64,000 nucleotides of DNA from Actinomycetota bacterium (GTDB lineage Bacteria; Actinomycetota; CADDZG01; JAHWKV01). Position numbers and translations under genes: made by a program. Of the stretch, positions 1 to 9,833 are shown piece by piece; positions within the stretch are counted from its first letter, which is position 1; every line of letters begins with the position of its first letter. Under the pieces are notes generated by a model. The model worked only from the letters and a program-made list of their open reading frames with translations, was not told where the DNA came from and made no database searches. The stretch covers positions 595,739 through 659,738 of the forward strand of contig JAUJPC010000001.1 in assembly GCA_030447305.1 (NCBI GenBank), given 5' to 3'.

Positions 1-66
1 GATGGCGATGCAATCGTCGGCCGTTGACAGCTTCAAAACCCGCTCGAGCGTGTCTTGAAGGTCCAC
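1..66 (-). CDS. pmbA: PmbA/TldE-family protein, N-terminal fragment (cut by window edge)
   Basis: Only the first 22 codons are present. A GTG start directly follows the TAG stop of tldD with no spacer, and the peptide starts V-D-L-Q-D-T-L-E-R-V and continues into a D-D-C-I-A-I stretch, as N-termini of PmbA/TldE homologues do. In known systems TldD and TldE form a heteromeric metalloprotease, and the two genes are usually adjacent. The assignment rests mainly on position behind tldD plus this short match, because the rest of the gene lies outside the window. Confidence 0.65.
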   Translation of the reverse strand, partial: MDLQDTLERVLKLSTADDCIAI

Positions 67-1566
67 CTACTGCGCGCCCTCCTGAGCGGTGTTCAGCACG
101 TTGACCTGCCGGAACAGGGCGATGGGCGCTCCGTGGCTTACCGGGGCGATCTGTCCCGGCTGGCCCTTGCCGCAGTTGAATGCCCCGCCCAGCACGTAGG
201 TGGCGGGTCCCCCGACGGCCTCCATGCTGTTCCAGAAGTCGGTGGTGGTCGCCTGGTATGCAACGTCCTTGAGCTGCCCATCCAGCCGGCCGTTACGGAT
301 ACGCCAGAACTGCTGTCCGGTGAACTGGAAGTTGTACCGCTGCATGTCGATGCTCCAGCTGCGGTCGCCGATGACGTAGATGCCGTTCTCAACCCCGCCG
401 ATCAGGTCGTCGAGATCCAGGTCTTTCGCGCCGGGCTGCAGAGACACGTTGGGCATCCTCTGGAGCGGGACGTGGGAGCCCGACTCGGCAAACGCGCAGC
501 CGTTCGACCGCCCGAACCCCTCCTTGAGCGCCATCTGCCGGTTGAGCTGGTAGCCGGTGAGAATTCCATCCTTGATGAGGTCCCAGCTCTGGCCCGCTAC
601 GCCCTCGTCGTCGTATGCCACCGTCGCCAGACCGTGCTCCACCGTCCGGTCCCCGGTGACGTGCATGAAAGGGGCGCCGTACCGGAGGCTGTTCAGCTTG
701 TCGAGCGTGGCAAACGACGTGCCGGCATAGGCGGCCTCGTAGCCGAGGGCCCGGTCGAGCTCGGTTGCGTGGCCGATGGACTCGTGGATGGTCAGCCACA
801 GGTTGCTCGGGTGGATCACCAGGTCGTAGCGGCCCGGCTCTACCGAGGGCGCCGACATCTTCTCCTCCAGGAGGCCTGGGATCTCCTCCGCCGCAGCCAG
901 ATAGTCGAAGCCGGCGGTGAAGTGCTCCCATCCCCTCCCTCGAGGAAGGGCGCACGACCGCATGGTCTCGAAAGCGCCGTTGGCGTGGTCTATCTTGGTG
1001 GCGTCGAACTCGCCTTGCACCCGAACCCGCTGCTGGGTTGTCTCGGTGCCCTCCTGACTGGCGAAGTACTTGTTCTCCAGCACGAGCGACGCGCCGAAGT
1101 CTACGTGGTCGACCTTTCGGGAAGCCAGAACCTTCTCGTTGACCGCCAGCAGGAAGGCCACCTTCTCCTCGTCGGGGACCGAGAAGGGGTCGACCTCAAA
1201 ACCCGACACGTAGGTGTCCTGGTAGGCGGGTTCGGCAGCCAGCTCCACCGGTTCGCTGTTGAGGGAGGCGAGGGTGGCAGCCACCTCCGCCGCCGCGTCT
1301 GTCGTTGCGACGGCCGCATCCGGTGTCAGGGTCACACTGGAAGCAAAGCCCCAGGCACCTCGGAAGATCACGCGAACCGAGTAGGCGAGAGTCTCGGATG
1401 TGACCATGCTCTCCAATGAGGTATCCCGGACCGAGATGCCCTGGGCCCTGTCACGTTCGAAGCGAAAGTCGGCGTAGGTGGCGCCCAGGTCCCGGGCACG
1501 GCTTAGAGCCGCTTCGCCCAGCCGCCGGAAGGGCAGGTCAAGGAATGACGGATCGATGGGGCGCAC
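67..1566 (-). CDS. tldD: TldD family metalloprotease
   Basis: This 499-residue protein has the TldD zinc motif HESIGH at residues 261-266 and the C-terminal N-C-G-K-G-Q-P-G-Q segment followed by V-S-H-G that is conserved in the family. TldD works with PmbA/TldE in the cytoplasm to proteolyse unfolded peptides, including peptide natural-product precursors and antitoxins in other bacteria. Its length is normal. The start is a GTG with no strong ribosome-binding site. The next gene downstream on the same strand begins immediately after its stop and looks like the partner pmbA, so the two are almost certainly co-translated. Confidence 0.93.
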   Translation of the reverse strand: MRPIDPSFLDLPFRRLGEAALSRARDLGATYADFRFERDRAQGISVRDTSLESMVTSETLAYSVRVIFRGAWGFASSVTLTPDAAVATTDAAAEVAATLASLNSEPVELAAEPAYQDTYVSGFEVDPFSVPDEEKVAFLLAVNEKVLASRKVDHVDFGASLVLENKYFASQEGTETTQQRVRVQGEFDATKIDHANGAFETMRSCALPRGRGWEHFTAGFDYLAAAEEIPGLLEEKMSAPSVEPGRYDLVIHPSNLWLTIHESIGHATELDRALGYEAAYAGTSFATLDKLNSLRYGAPFMHVTGDRTVEHGLATVAYDDEGVAGQSWDLIKDGILTGYQLNRQMALKEGFGRSNGCAFAESGSHVPLQRMPNVSLQPGAKDLDLDDLIGGVENGIYVIGDRSWSIDMQRYNFQFTGQQFWRIRNGRLDGQLKDVAYQATTTDFWNSMEAVGGPATYVLGGAFNCGKGQPGQIAPVSHGAPIALFRQVNVLNTAQEGAQ

Positions 1567-1652
1567 CGGGCCAGTCTAACCAGAGCCACCGACATGACCC
1601 CAGGGCACTTCTAGGCCACCCAGCCTCCGCTCGACCTTCAACGCGGCCGCGG

Positions 1653-1823
1653 ACCACTTCGTATGACCCGCCGATCGCCTTTTGGGACCACTTCGGGTAG
1701 CGCACCGTGGAGCTGGCCGGAATCGGCTCTGGCGACAGGGTTCTCGACGTGTGTTGCGGAACCGGTGAGGTGTTCTCCGATGTGCTGTGCGCGCGTGCCA
1801 CGAAACCAGAGGCTGCGGTGTAG
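1653..1823 (+). pseudogene. Relic of a class I SAM-dependent methyltransferase
   Basis: In the plus frame starting at multiples of three, the translation reads F-W-D-H-F-G, then an in-frame TAG at 1698-1700, then R-T-V-E-L-A and a clear motif I, G-D-R-V-L-D-V-C-C-G-T-G, before ending at a TAG at 1821-1823. F-W-D.F-G..T-V-E-L followed by this glycine-rich motif is the N-terminal signature of UbiE-like methyltransferases. The remaining ~150 residues expected of such an enzyme are absent. I read it as a decayed, truncated copy; it occupies most of the 318-base gap between tldD and dps. Confidence 0.6.
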
Positions 1824-1884
1824 CTACGGCAATCGGTGGTAAAAGCTACGGGAAAATCTAAGCCGGATCCGAAAGGAGAGGCTT

Positions 1885-2379
1885 GTGGGTACGGAGATGT
1901 TCGAGACGCGTATCGACATCCCGCAGGAGAACCGCACCAAGCTGGTCGACTTGCTAAATGCCCGCCTGGCCGACATCACGGACCTGTACACGCAGGTCAA
2001 GCAGGCCCAATGGAATGTGAAGGGCTCCGATTCCTACCAGTTGCACGAGCTTTACGAGGAGCTGGCCGGCGCCCTTCTGCCGTTCGCAGATGCGATCGCC
2101 GAGCGGGCAACCACGCTGGGCGGAGAGGCGCTGGGAACCGTGCGCATGGCCGCTTCGGCCAGCTCTCTTAAGGAGTTCCCTCGGGACGCCTACGGGAGCA
2201 CGGACAGCGTCGACGCCCTGGCGGACCGCTATGCGATGTTCGCTGTGAGCCTTCGGGAGTCTGCCGACAAGGCGGAGCAGCTGGAGGACATGGACACCAA
2301 CGAGCTGCTCATCGAGGTGAGCCGCGAGGTCGACAACCAGTTGTGGTTCCTGGAAGCACACCTGCAGAAATCCCGCTAA
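1885..2379 (+). CDS. dps: Dps-family ferritin-like protein
   Basis: The 164-residue helical protein matches Dps across its length: K-Q-A-Q-W-N-V-K-G, then L-H-E-L-Y-E-E-L, then A-E-R-A-T-T-L-G-G. Dps oligomers oxidise and store iron and protect DNA during stress. A GTG start lies behind a good GAAAGGAG ribosome-binding site. In typical Dps the first motif reads Q-A-H-W-N; here the ferroxidase histidine is glutamine, and the aspartate after L-H-E is glutamate, so iron oxidation may be altered. The gene appears monocistronic. Confidence 0.88.
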   Translation: MGTEMFETRIDIPQENRTKLVDLLNARLADITDLYTQVKQAQWNVKGSDSYQLHELYEELAGALLPFADAIAERATTLGGEALGTVRMAASASSLKEFPRDAYGSTDSVDALADRYAMFAVSLRESADKAEQLEDMDTNELLIEVSREVDNQLWFLEAHLQKSR

Positions 2380-2420
2380 CTTCGGGGAGGCGTCAGGGTC
2401 GGCCGGCTGGCGCCCTCCCA

Positions 2421-4402
<1,982 letters not shown>

Positions 4403-4530
4403 ATGCGCCTCGGCGCCTAGCTAGACGCTACCAGACCTGCATGTTTCCGGTCGCAAATCCGAAAATGATGAGAGTGGGTAGAACACACTCGGCAAAGGCG
4501 GCGTCACGACCGGAAATTGGGGGCATCGGG

Positions 4531-5259
4531 ATGGATGGGACTAACGAAGCGGTAATGGCGCGACCCGGCGTCCGGCGCAGCCGCCGTGCCGGTGTTCGGG
4601 CTCTATTCCTGCTTGCCGTGCTGGCCCTCCTGGCCTTTGCTCTGCCCGCGGACAGGCGTGACCAGAACAGTGCGTCTGCGGCTCGGCCCCCGGCCGATGC
4701 GAAGCCGGAAGCCGCCACTCCCGCTCTCCTTCCTGCGACGGATTTGATCTACCGGGTCCCCGTGAAGCTCCGTCCCTCATGCGTTCCGATCGACAACAGA
4801 GGCGCGCCGGCGGAAACCCTCGAATGCTCGGATGGCCTTACCCGCGCCTACTACGTCAGGTACGCCGACGTGGCGGCTATGGACGCGCATTTCGATCAAA
4901 CGATTGCCCCCTTCAACCTCCCGGTGAGATCGGGCGGCTGCCGGGCCGGAGTGCCGAGTCAGGAGAGCTGGTACTACACGCGCTCCCGGGAACGGCCGCA
5001 GGGACGCATGGCGTGCTACATCCATCCTCCGGACGTCCCCGTCACCATCGTGACGCAGCCGGAGACCAGGCTGCTGTCGTTAGTGATCTCCGACCCGTCG
5101 CTGGGCTGGCAGGGACATTTCGAGAAGTGGAGGTCGATGGTGCCCAACCCGCTGTCCGGACCTGCACCTCCCGAGCCACCCCCTCCACCGCCCGAGCCTC
5201 CGCTACCGCCCGAGCCTCCCCTCCCGCCCGAGCCACCCCTCCCGCCTCCGGGGGGCTAA
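4531..5259 (+). CDS. Secreted or membrane-anchored protein with proline-rich tail
   Basis: From the ATG at 4531 (a second ATG is at 4555) the protein has a basic N-terminus, a hydrophobic segment near residues 26-43, and a globular part of about 150 residues containing four cysteines and conserved-looking Y-Y-V-R-Y and W-Y-Y-T patches. It ends in a P-E-P-P-L-P repeat tail. The globular part resembles in pattern the extracellular sensor domains attached to some actinobacterial Ser/Thr kinases; that is inference from memory, and no kinase domain is present. The gene is divergent from thiC, and a longer open frame upstream runs into the riboswitch and is unlikely to be translated. Confidence 0.65.
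   Translation: MDGTNEAVMARPGVRRSRRAGVRALFLLAVLALLAFALPADRRDQNSASAARPPADAKPEAATPALLPATDLIYRVPVKLRPSCVPIDNRGAPAETLECSDGLTRAYYVRYADVAAMDAHFDQTIAPFNLPVRSGGCRAGVPSQESWYYTRSRERPQGRMACYIHPPDVPVTIVTQPETRLLSLVISDPSLGWQGHFEKWRSMVPNPLSGPAPPEPPPPPPEPPLPPEPPLPPEPPLPPPGG
5191..5244 (+). repeat. Three tandem 18-base units coding P-E-P-P-L-P
   Basis: Units start at 5191, 5209 and 5227 and are near-identical, in frame, and extend a looser proline-rich stretch just before them. They form the C-terminal tail of the secreted protein. Such tails often span or contact the cell wall, and an in-frame array of this kind can change length by slippage. Confidence 0.85.
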
Positions 5260-6266
5260 CCCGCGGGCTGTTGCAGCCACCTGGGTAGCGCCACAGAGAG
5301 CAGCAGCCATAGTCCGGCCACCAGCAATAGGCCGTCAAGGGCCCATGCCGCGAACAGGACGATGGCCACCAGCTCGGTTCCCAGACTTGCAACCGAGGTC
5401 ACGGTAGCCCTCGCAGGGCCCTCGATTCGGTCCTGGAGCCGGGCCTCTATCACCACCAGGATCATCTGGTGCAACCCATAGAAAACGGCTACCCCAACTA
5501 GGCCCGCGGGCAGCGCGACCAATGCGGTTGTCGCCAGAACAGCCAGGGCTCCGAAGAGGATCGCAGCCAGCGTTCGAGCACTGAGCCGGCTCGCGCGGCC
5601 CCCGAGGGCTGCACCGGCGGCTCCTGCCAGTGGCAATCCCAGGACTGCGATGGGGATGATCGCCGTCGGGACTCCCCATATCTTCGCCATCAAAGGGAAG
5701 TACTCCTCCAGCCCGTCCAGCCCCCCGATCACCGCGGCCGCTATAACGGCGGCCCTGACCAATGGTTGAGCCAACGCCTCGGAAAGCCCGCTGCGGAGGG
5801 TGGCAAAGTAGCTCGAATGGTACTCGTGCTGGCCGGTTTGCCCCCCGGGCTCAGGCAGTTGGGCGGCTAGCAACGAGGCGGCCAGGCAGATCGCGATGCT
5901 CACCCACCCAACAAGGTCGTAGCCGCCCATCCAGAACAGAAGGGCTGCCAGCCCGGACGACGGGATCTGCGACAGAAGGCCGATGGCGTTTACGGCCGAG
6001 TTCACCTTGACGTAGTGATTCTCGGCATCTCGTTCGACCAGGCCTTCGTAGAGCAGTGCCTCGAACGCTCCCGAGGCCAGTGCTCCTCCGAACCCCCACA
6101 GCACGAAGCCGGCCGCGAAGGAGACGAACCCCGGAAGGACTATCCACAAGACGTATCCGACGGCCTGGAACAGACTCGACGCGATCAGCGCACCGCGCCG
6201 CGAGAAGCGGTCGGCCAGCGCGCCGGAGGGAATCTCGGCGACGAAGCCAACCGTCGACCACAGCAT
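5256..6266 (-). CDS. MFS-family transporter, N-terminus in doubt
   Basis: The 336-residue open frame is strongly hydrophobic with about ten membrane segments and the MFS loop motif G-A-L-A-D-R-F-S-R-R after the second segment. From the ATG at 6266 it lacks transmembrane segment 1. That segment is encoded upstream in the same frame (A-V-G-W-A-T-L-A-D-T then L-Y-A-L-Y-A-L-L-F), but no ATG, GTG or TTG precedes it before an in-frame TGA. A GTG at 6414 in another frame would supply M-T-L-T-T-S if one base were added or removed near 6395. The gene is therefore either frameshifted or starts unusually. The substrate is unknown. Confidence 0.72.
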   Translation of the reverse strand: MLWSTVGFVAEIPSGALADRFSRRGALIASSLFQAVGYVLWIVLPGFVSFAAGFVLWGFGGALASGAFEALLYEGLVERDAENHYVKVNSAVNAIGLLSQIPSSGLAALLFWMGGYDLVGWVSIAICLAASLLAAQLPEPGGQTGQHEYHSSYFATLRSGLSEALAQPLVRAAVIAAAVIGGLDGLEEYFPLMAKIWGVPTAIIPIAVLGLPLAGAAGAALGGRASRLSARTLAAILFGALAVLATTALVALPAGLVGVAVFYGLHQMILVVIEARLQDRIEGPARATVTSVASLGTELVAIVLFAAWALDGLLLVAGLWLLLSVALPRWLQQPAG

Positions 6267-6547
6267 GAATAGGAGGGAGATCTGAGCCTGGGAGAGCCCC
6301 GTGTCCGCGAAAAGCAGCGCGTACAGGGCGTACAGGGGAACGGTGTCGGCGAGCGTTGCCCAACCGACCGCCAGCCGGCTTAGCCGGCGCGCTTCAGGAG
6401 GTAGTCAGTGTCACCCAAAGGGAAATTGCATGCCACACAGAATAGCTTGTAGAGGCGGCCGACGAAAGCCCTTGGGCAATCAGGCCACCTGCTAGCCTTT
6501 GAAGTGAGTTTGAAGCGAGCATTTCCGGGCTTTACTCAGGGGACAAC

Positions 6548-6610
6548 ATGGGCAAGGACAAGGGTTTCCACTTCGCCATCCCTGTCTTGGGCGCCGGGCC
6601 GGACTCTTGA
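6548..6610 (+). CDS. Short leader-like ORF (20 residues) before the DapA-like gene
   Basis: An ATG preceded by CAGGGGACAAC opens a 20-codon frame beginning M-G-K-D-K-G-F-H-F and ending in TGA. The TGA overlaps the TTG start of the next gene as TTGA. The arrangement suits translational coupling, but the peptide has no recognisable family and could be fortuitous. Confidence 0.3.
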   Translation: MGKDKGFHFAIPVLGAGPDS

Positions 6611-7380
6611 GCCCCGAGCCGACCTTTGAGGGCGTCGGCGTTGCGCTGATCACCCTGTTCGACCGATCCGGCAACCTGGATGCGCAGGCAACCGCGAATC
6701 ACGCCCTCCGCCTGGTGGAGCTGGGAGTCAAGGCACTTGTAGTCGCCGGTAGCACCGGCGAAGCTGCAGCGCTATCCCTCGAAGAGAGAGCCGACCTAAT
6801 TCGTAAGGTGCGCAGCCGGGTGCCCGCCGGAGGGTTGCCGGTCATCGCCGGCACGGGAGCCCCGTCTGCCCGCCAGGCGGCCGCCTTCACCAGGTCTGCC
6901 CGCGATGAGGGAGCCGACGCCGTTCTGGCGCTATCCCCACCCGGGGCCGCCGACCCCCGGCCCTACTACGACATGGTCGCTGAGGCCGCGGGGGAGATGC
7001 CGGTTCTCGGCTACCACTGGCCCGCCATGGCGACGCCCGGGATACCGGTCTCGCTCCTCAAAGATCTCCCGATCGCCGGCTGTAAGGACTCCTCCGGTGA
7101 TGCCGACCGCCTGCTGGAGACGCTTACCAGCTGGGGCGGTCCGCTGTACGTCGGGTCCTCGGCACTGCTCTCGTACGCCGGACCGATGGGGTGCGCAGGA
7201 GCGATCGTTTCGCTGGCCAACGCCGACCCGGAGGGCTGTGCCGCGGCCTTCGGTGGCGACTTCGACGCGCAACGCAAGCTGGCGGAAGGGCACCGCCGGG
7301 CCATCGCCGACTTCCCCGCCGGCATCAAATGCCTGACCGCGGAGAGGTTCGGAACCTCAACCACCACGCGGCTGGGTTAG
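6607..7380 (+). CDS. DapA/NanA-family class I aldolase-like protein
   Basis: This 257-residue TIM-barrel protein has the family motif G-S-T-G-E near residue 46, a Schiff-base lysine in G-C-K-D-S-S-G, and a Y-H-W-P in place of the usual Y-N-x-P. Family members cleave or form pyruvate-containing carbon-carbon bonds (dihydrodipicolinate synthase, N-acetylneuraminate lyase and others). It is shorter than typical DapA (about 290), so I do not assign lysine biosynthesis. The start is a TTG overlapping the stop of a short upstream ORF. A permease gene follows after 9 bases. Confidence 0.82.
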   Translation: MSPEPTFEGVGVALITLFDRSGNLDAQATANHALRLVELGVKALVVAGSTGEAAALSLEERADLIRKVRSRVPAGGLPVIAGTGAPSARQAAAFTRSARDEGADAVLALSPPGAADPRPYYDMVAEAAGEMPVLGYHWPAMATPGIPVSLLKDLPIAGCKDSSGDADRLLETLTSWGGPLYVGSSALLSYAGPMGCAGAIVSLANADPEGCAAAFGGDFDAQRKLAEGHRRAIADFPAGIKCLTAERFGTSTTTRLG

Positions 7381-7389
7381 GCCCGGCAG

Positions 7390-8154
7390 ATGAACGGCTG
7401 GGAACCGGCGGCTGTGTTCTTCGGCGGCCTGGCTGCGGGGACGATAAACACGGTGGTGGGAGCGGGGTCGCTGATCACCTTCCCGCTCCTGCTGGCCATC
7501 GGCTACCCGCCTGTGACTGCCAACGTCAGCAACACGGTGGGACTCGTTCCGGGCTCTGTCTCGGGGGCCCTGGGTTACCGCCGGGAGCTGGTGGGACAGC
7601 GGAACAGGCTCATCCGACTCGGCGCGGCTGCCGCGGTCGGGGGGCTCTCGGGGGGAGTGATCCTGCTGGCGATGCCGTCGAAGGTTTTCGAGAGCGTCGT
7701 GCCCTTCCTCATCGCGCTGGCCTGCGTGCTGGTGCTCCTGCAGCCTATGGTCGCTCGCCGGCTGGAACGCCGCGCGGCTGCCGCCCAGCCCGGCAAGTCC
7801 GAGGTGGGTCCGGGCCTTCTCATCCAGGTGTTCCTGTGCGGCATCTACGGCGGCTACTTCGGCGCAGCCCAGGGAGTCCTGCTTCTGGGAGTGCTGGGCA
7901 TCGGCCTCAAGGAACATCTGCAGCGGATCAACGCAGCCAAGAACGTCATCGCCGCGACGGTGAACCTTGTGCCGGCGACCCTGTTCATCCTGGTGGCGGA
8001 CGTGTCGTGGCCGGTCGCACTGTTGCTCGCGGCGGGTTCGGTTCTGGGGGGCCAGGTCGGAGCGCGGGTGGGCCGGCGCCTTCCCTCGGCCGCACTGCGT
8101 GCCGCCGTGCTCGCCGTCGGCATTCTGGCAATAGTGAGGATTCTGGCGGGCTAA
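7390..8154 (+). CDS. TauE/SafE (TSUP) family permease
   Basis: The 254-residue membrane protein has two related halves of about four helices each. The first begins F-F-G-G-L-A-A-G-T-I-N-T-V-V-G-A-G-S, the second F-L-C-G-I-Y-G-G-Y-F-G-A, which is the pattern of the sulfite exporter TauE/SafE family. Members move sulfite, sulfoacetate or other organosulfur or organic anions. The gene probably shares a transcript with the DapA-like gene, and a hairpin overlaps its stop. Confidence 0.87.
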   Translation: MNGWEPAAVFFGGLAAGTINTVVGAGSLITFPLLLAIGYPPVTANVSNTVGLVPGSVSGALGYRRELVGQRNRLIRLGAAAAVGGLSGGVILLAMPSKVFESVVPFLIALACVLVLLQPMVARRLERRAAAAQPGKSEVGPGLLIQVFLCGIYGGYFGAAQGVLLLGVLGIGLKEHLQRINAAKNVIAATVNLVPATLFILVADVSWPVALLLAAGSVLGGQVGARVGRRLPSAALRAAVLAVGILAIVRILAG

Positions 8155-8168
8155 CACCGTAGCCCGCC
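8145..8168 (+). terminator. Hairpin at the end of the TauE/SafE gene
   Basis: GGCGGGCT and AGCCCGCC form a perfect 8-bp GC-rich stem around an 8-base loop, and the arm plus loop include the TAA stop. No T-run follows, so it is a weak or Rho-assisted terminator at best, or an mRNA-stabilising 3' structure. Confidence 0.45.
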
Positions 8169-8275
8169 GGGAAACACGCGTCGACGACTTGACCACGTGA
8201 TGCCGCCTGGTGAGCCGCGGGCAATGGCTGGCAGGCCGCGTACAATGGGAAGTCAACCGAAAGGAGGAGGAAGCC

Positions 8276-8761
8276 ATGCTGATGAGGTTCGACCCTTTCC
8301 GAGAACTCGACCGGGCGGTACAGATGTTCAATCAGGTCCCGGCTGCCACTCCCAACCCCATGCCGATGGATGCGTACCGGGACGGCGACCGGTTCATCGT
8401 CCACTTCGACCTGCCGGGGGTTGATCTGGAATCGGTCGACCTGACCGTCGAGAACAACGTGCTGACGGTCCGGGCCGAAAGGTCCTGGCCGGTGAACCAG
8501 CAGCAGGAGATCCTGGTGCGCGAACGGACACAGGGCACGTTCACCCGCCAGCTTTTTCTGGGCGAGAGCCTCGACTCCGAAAGGGTGCAGGCTAACTACT
8601 CGAACGGCGTGCTGACTCTGACCATCCCGGTTCGGGAGCAGGCAAAGCCACGCAAGGTCGAGGTGCAGTCAGGCGACCAAGGCAGCCAGACTATCGAAGC
8701 CCGCTCGCCGGATAACAAGAGAGAAGCCGAGTCGGGCTACCAGACCGGTTCCGGGTCGTAG
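8276..8761 (+). CDS. Hsp20 / alpha-crystallin family small heat-shock protein
   Basis: This 161-residue chaperone has an alpha-crystallin domain at about residues 22-120, including D-L-P-G-V, and the diagnostic N-G-V-L-T-L-T-I-P near its end. It binds unfolding proteins without ATP. The start at 8276 is chosen because AAAGGAGGAGG lies just upstream; an earlier in-frame start at 8210 would add 22 residues of non-conserved sequence. A TACAAT at 8241 could be a -10 element, but I see no good -35 box and no HAIR operator. Confidence 0.94.
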   Translation: MLMRFDPFRELDRAVQMFNQVPAATPNPMPMDAYRDGDRFIVHFDLPGVDLESVDLTVENNVLTVRAERSWPVNQQQEILVRERTQGTFTRQLFLGESLDSERVQANYSNGVLTLTIPVREQAKPRKVEVQSGDQGSQTIEARSPDNKREAESGYQTGSGS

Positions 8762-8815
8762 TCAGTCGGATCAGACGGCGGGGTCGTCCGGGAGCGCTAA
8801 GGTCCCGGAGGGGCT

Positions 8816-9265
8816 GTGACTTCCCAGGTTGTTGAGTGCCCGGCGTGCGGGACGAAGAACCGAGTGCCCTCATCCGCGCAGGGACTCCCCCGGTGCGCCC
8901 GCTGCCGGGCCGGTCTGCCATGGGTGGCACAGGCGGACGACTCCACGTTCTACGAAGTAGTCATCGGGTCGGGCATTCCTGTGCTCCTGGATCTGTGGGC
9001 GCCATGGTGCGGACCTTGCCGGCAGGTGAGCCCCGTTCTGGAGAAGCTGGCCGCAACCTTCGCCGGCCGAATCAAGCTGGTCAAGGTCAACGTCGACGAG
9101 TCGCCGCAGACATCGATGCGCTTCGACGTAAAGGGAATTCCCACTCTTCTGGTGATGAAGGGCGACCGGGTAATCGCTCGCCAGACGGGAGCCGCTCCGG
9201 AGCTTCATCTGAGGGAGTGGCTGGGATCGGTGCTTGCCTCGGCGGGAGGGCAGCGGGCCGGCTAG
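8816..9265 (+). CDS. trxC: Thioredoxin with N-terminal zinc ribbon (thioredoxin 2 type)
   Basis: The 149-residue protein begins with two CxxC knuckles (C-P-A-C near residue 8 and C-A-R-C near residue 27) followed by a thioredoxin fold with the active site W-C-G-P-C at residues 64-68. This layout is that of thioredoxin 2, a cytoplasmic disulfide reductase induced under oxidative stress in other bacteria. Translation starts at a GTG. It sits 54 bases after hsp20, consistent with a stress-response cluster. Confidence 0.93.
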   Translation: MTSQVVECPACGTKNRVPSSAQGLPRCARCRAGLPWVAQADDSTFYEVVIGSGIPVLLDLWAPWCGPCRQVSPVLEKLAATFAGRIKLVKVNVDESPQTSMRFDVKGIPTLLVMKGDRVIARQTGAAPELHLREWLGSVLASAGGQRAG

Positions 9266-9331
9266 CTGTGGCTACGCGCGCACGAACAAAAGCTATGCTC
9301 CGGGTGGCCGCAAGTCGCGTACACTGCCGGC

Positions 9332-9814
9332 ATGCCTTCCTGGTCGGATGTGATGGCCGCCGCGCCGGCGCTCGCGGCAACCGTCAGGTCGAGATTTGAA
9401 GCCTACGGGCTCGGTCTGCTCGCCACCATCCGCTCGGATGGCTTTCCGCGCATCAGCGGCATAGAGCCGCTGTTCAGTGACGAGCTGTGGCTCGGCATGA
9501 TGCCAAACTCCTTTAAGGCCGCCGACCTCAGGCGCGACCCCCGCCTTTGCCTGCACAGCGCCACTTCCGACAAGAACGTGACCGGCGGCGATGCCAAGCT
9601 CTTCGGACGGGGAGTGGAAATTGCCGACGAGGCAACGGTACGGCAGTTTCGATCGGACTTTGCGGCTTCCGCCGGCATGGAGCCGCCTCCCGGACCGATG
9701 CACCTGTTCCGGGTGGACGTGAAGGAGATCAGTTTTCTTATTCCCGGCGCCGACCACCTGGTCATCGAGTCATGGCGCCAGGGCGGAAGGGTTCGAAGAG
9801 TAGAGCGGCGTTAG
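9332..9814 (+). CDS. Pyridoxamine 5'-phosphate oxidase-like split-barrel flavoprotein
   Basis: The 160-residue protein shows the split-barrel pattern: a G-L-G-L-L-A-T-I-R-S-D-G-F-P-R strand-turn-strand, then L-W-L-G-M-M-P-N-S and D-P-R-L-C-L-H-S. Relatives bind FMN, F420 or heme. The window also carries F420-linked genes, so F420 is a plausible cofactor, but the sequence alone does not tell which is used. It is not expected to be the biosynthetic pdxH, since it lacks the longer C-terminal region of that enzyme. Confidence 0.8.
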   Translation: MPSWSDVMAAAPALAATVRSRFEAYGLGLLATIRSDGFPRISGIEPLFSDELWLGMMPNSFKAADLRRDPRLCLHSATSDKNVTGGDAKLFGRGVEIADEATVRQFRSDFAASAGMEPPPGPMHLFRVDVKEISFLIPGADHLVIESWRQGGRVRRVERR

Positions 9815-9833
9815 CGGGCCGCCCAGAAAGGGG

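Noticed and set aside
7191-8162. 323-codon plus frame across the DapA-like and TauE/SafE genes
   Set aside because: It overlaps two well-supported genes in another frame and reads as low-complexity Arg/Gly/Pro.
8189-8246. Housekeeping promoter for hsp20 using TTGACC and TACAAT
   Set aside because: The two boxes are 46 bases apart, far from the usual 16-18, so they cannot form one promoter.
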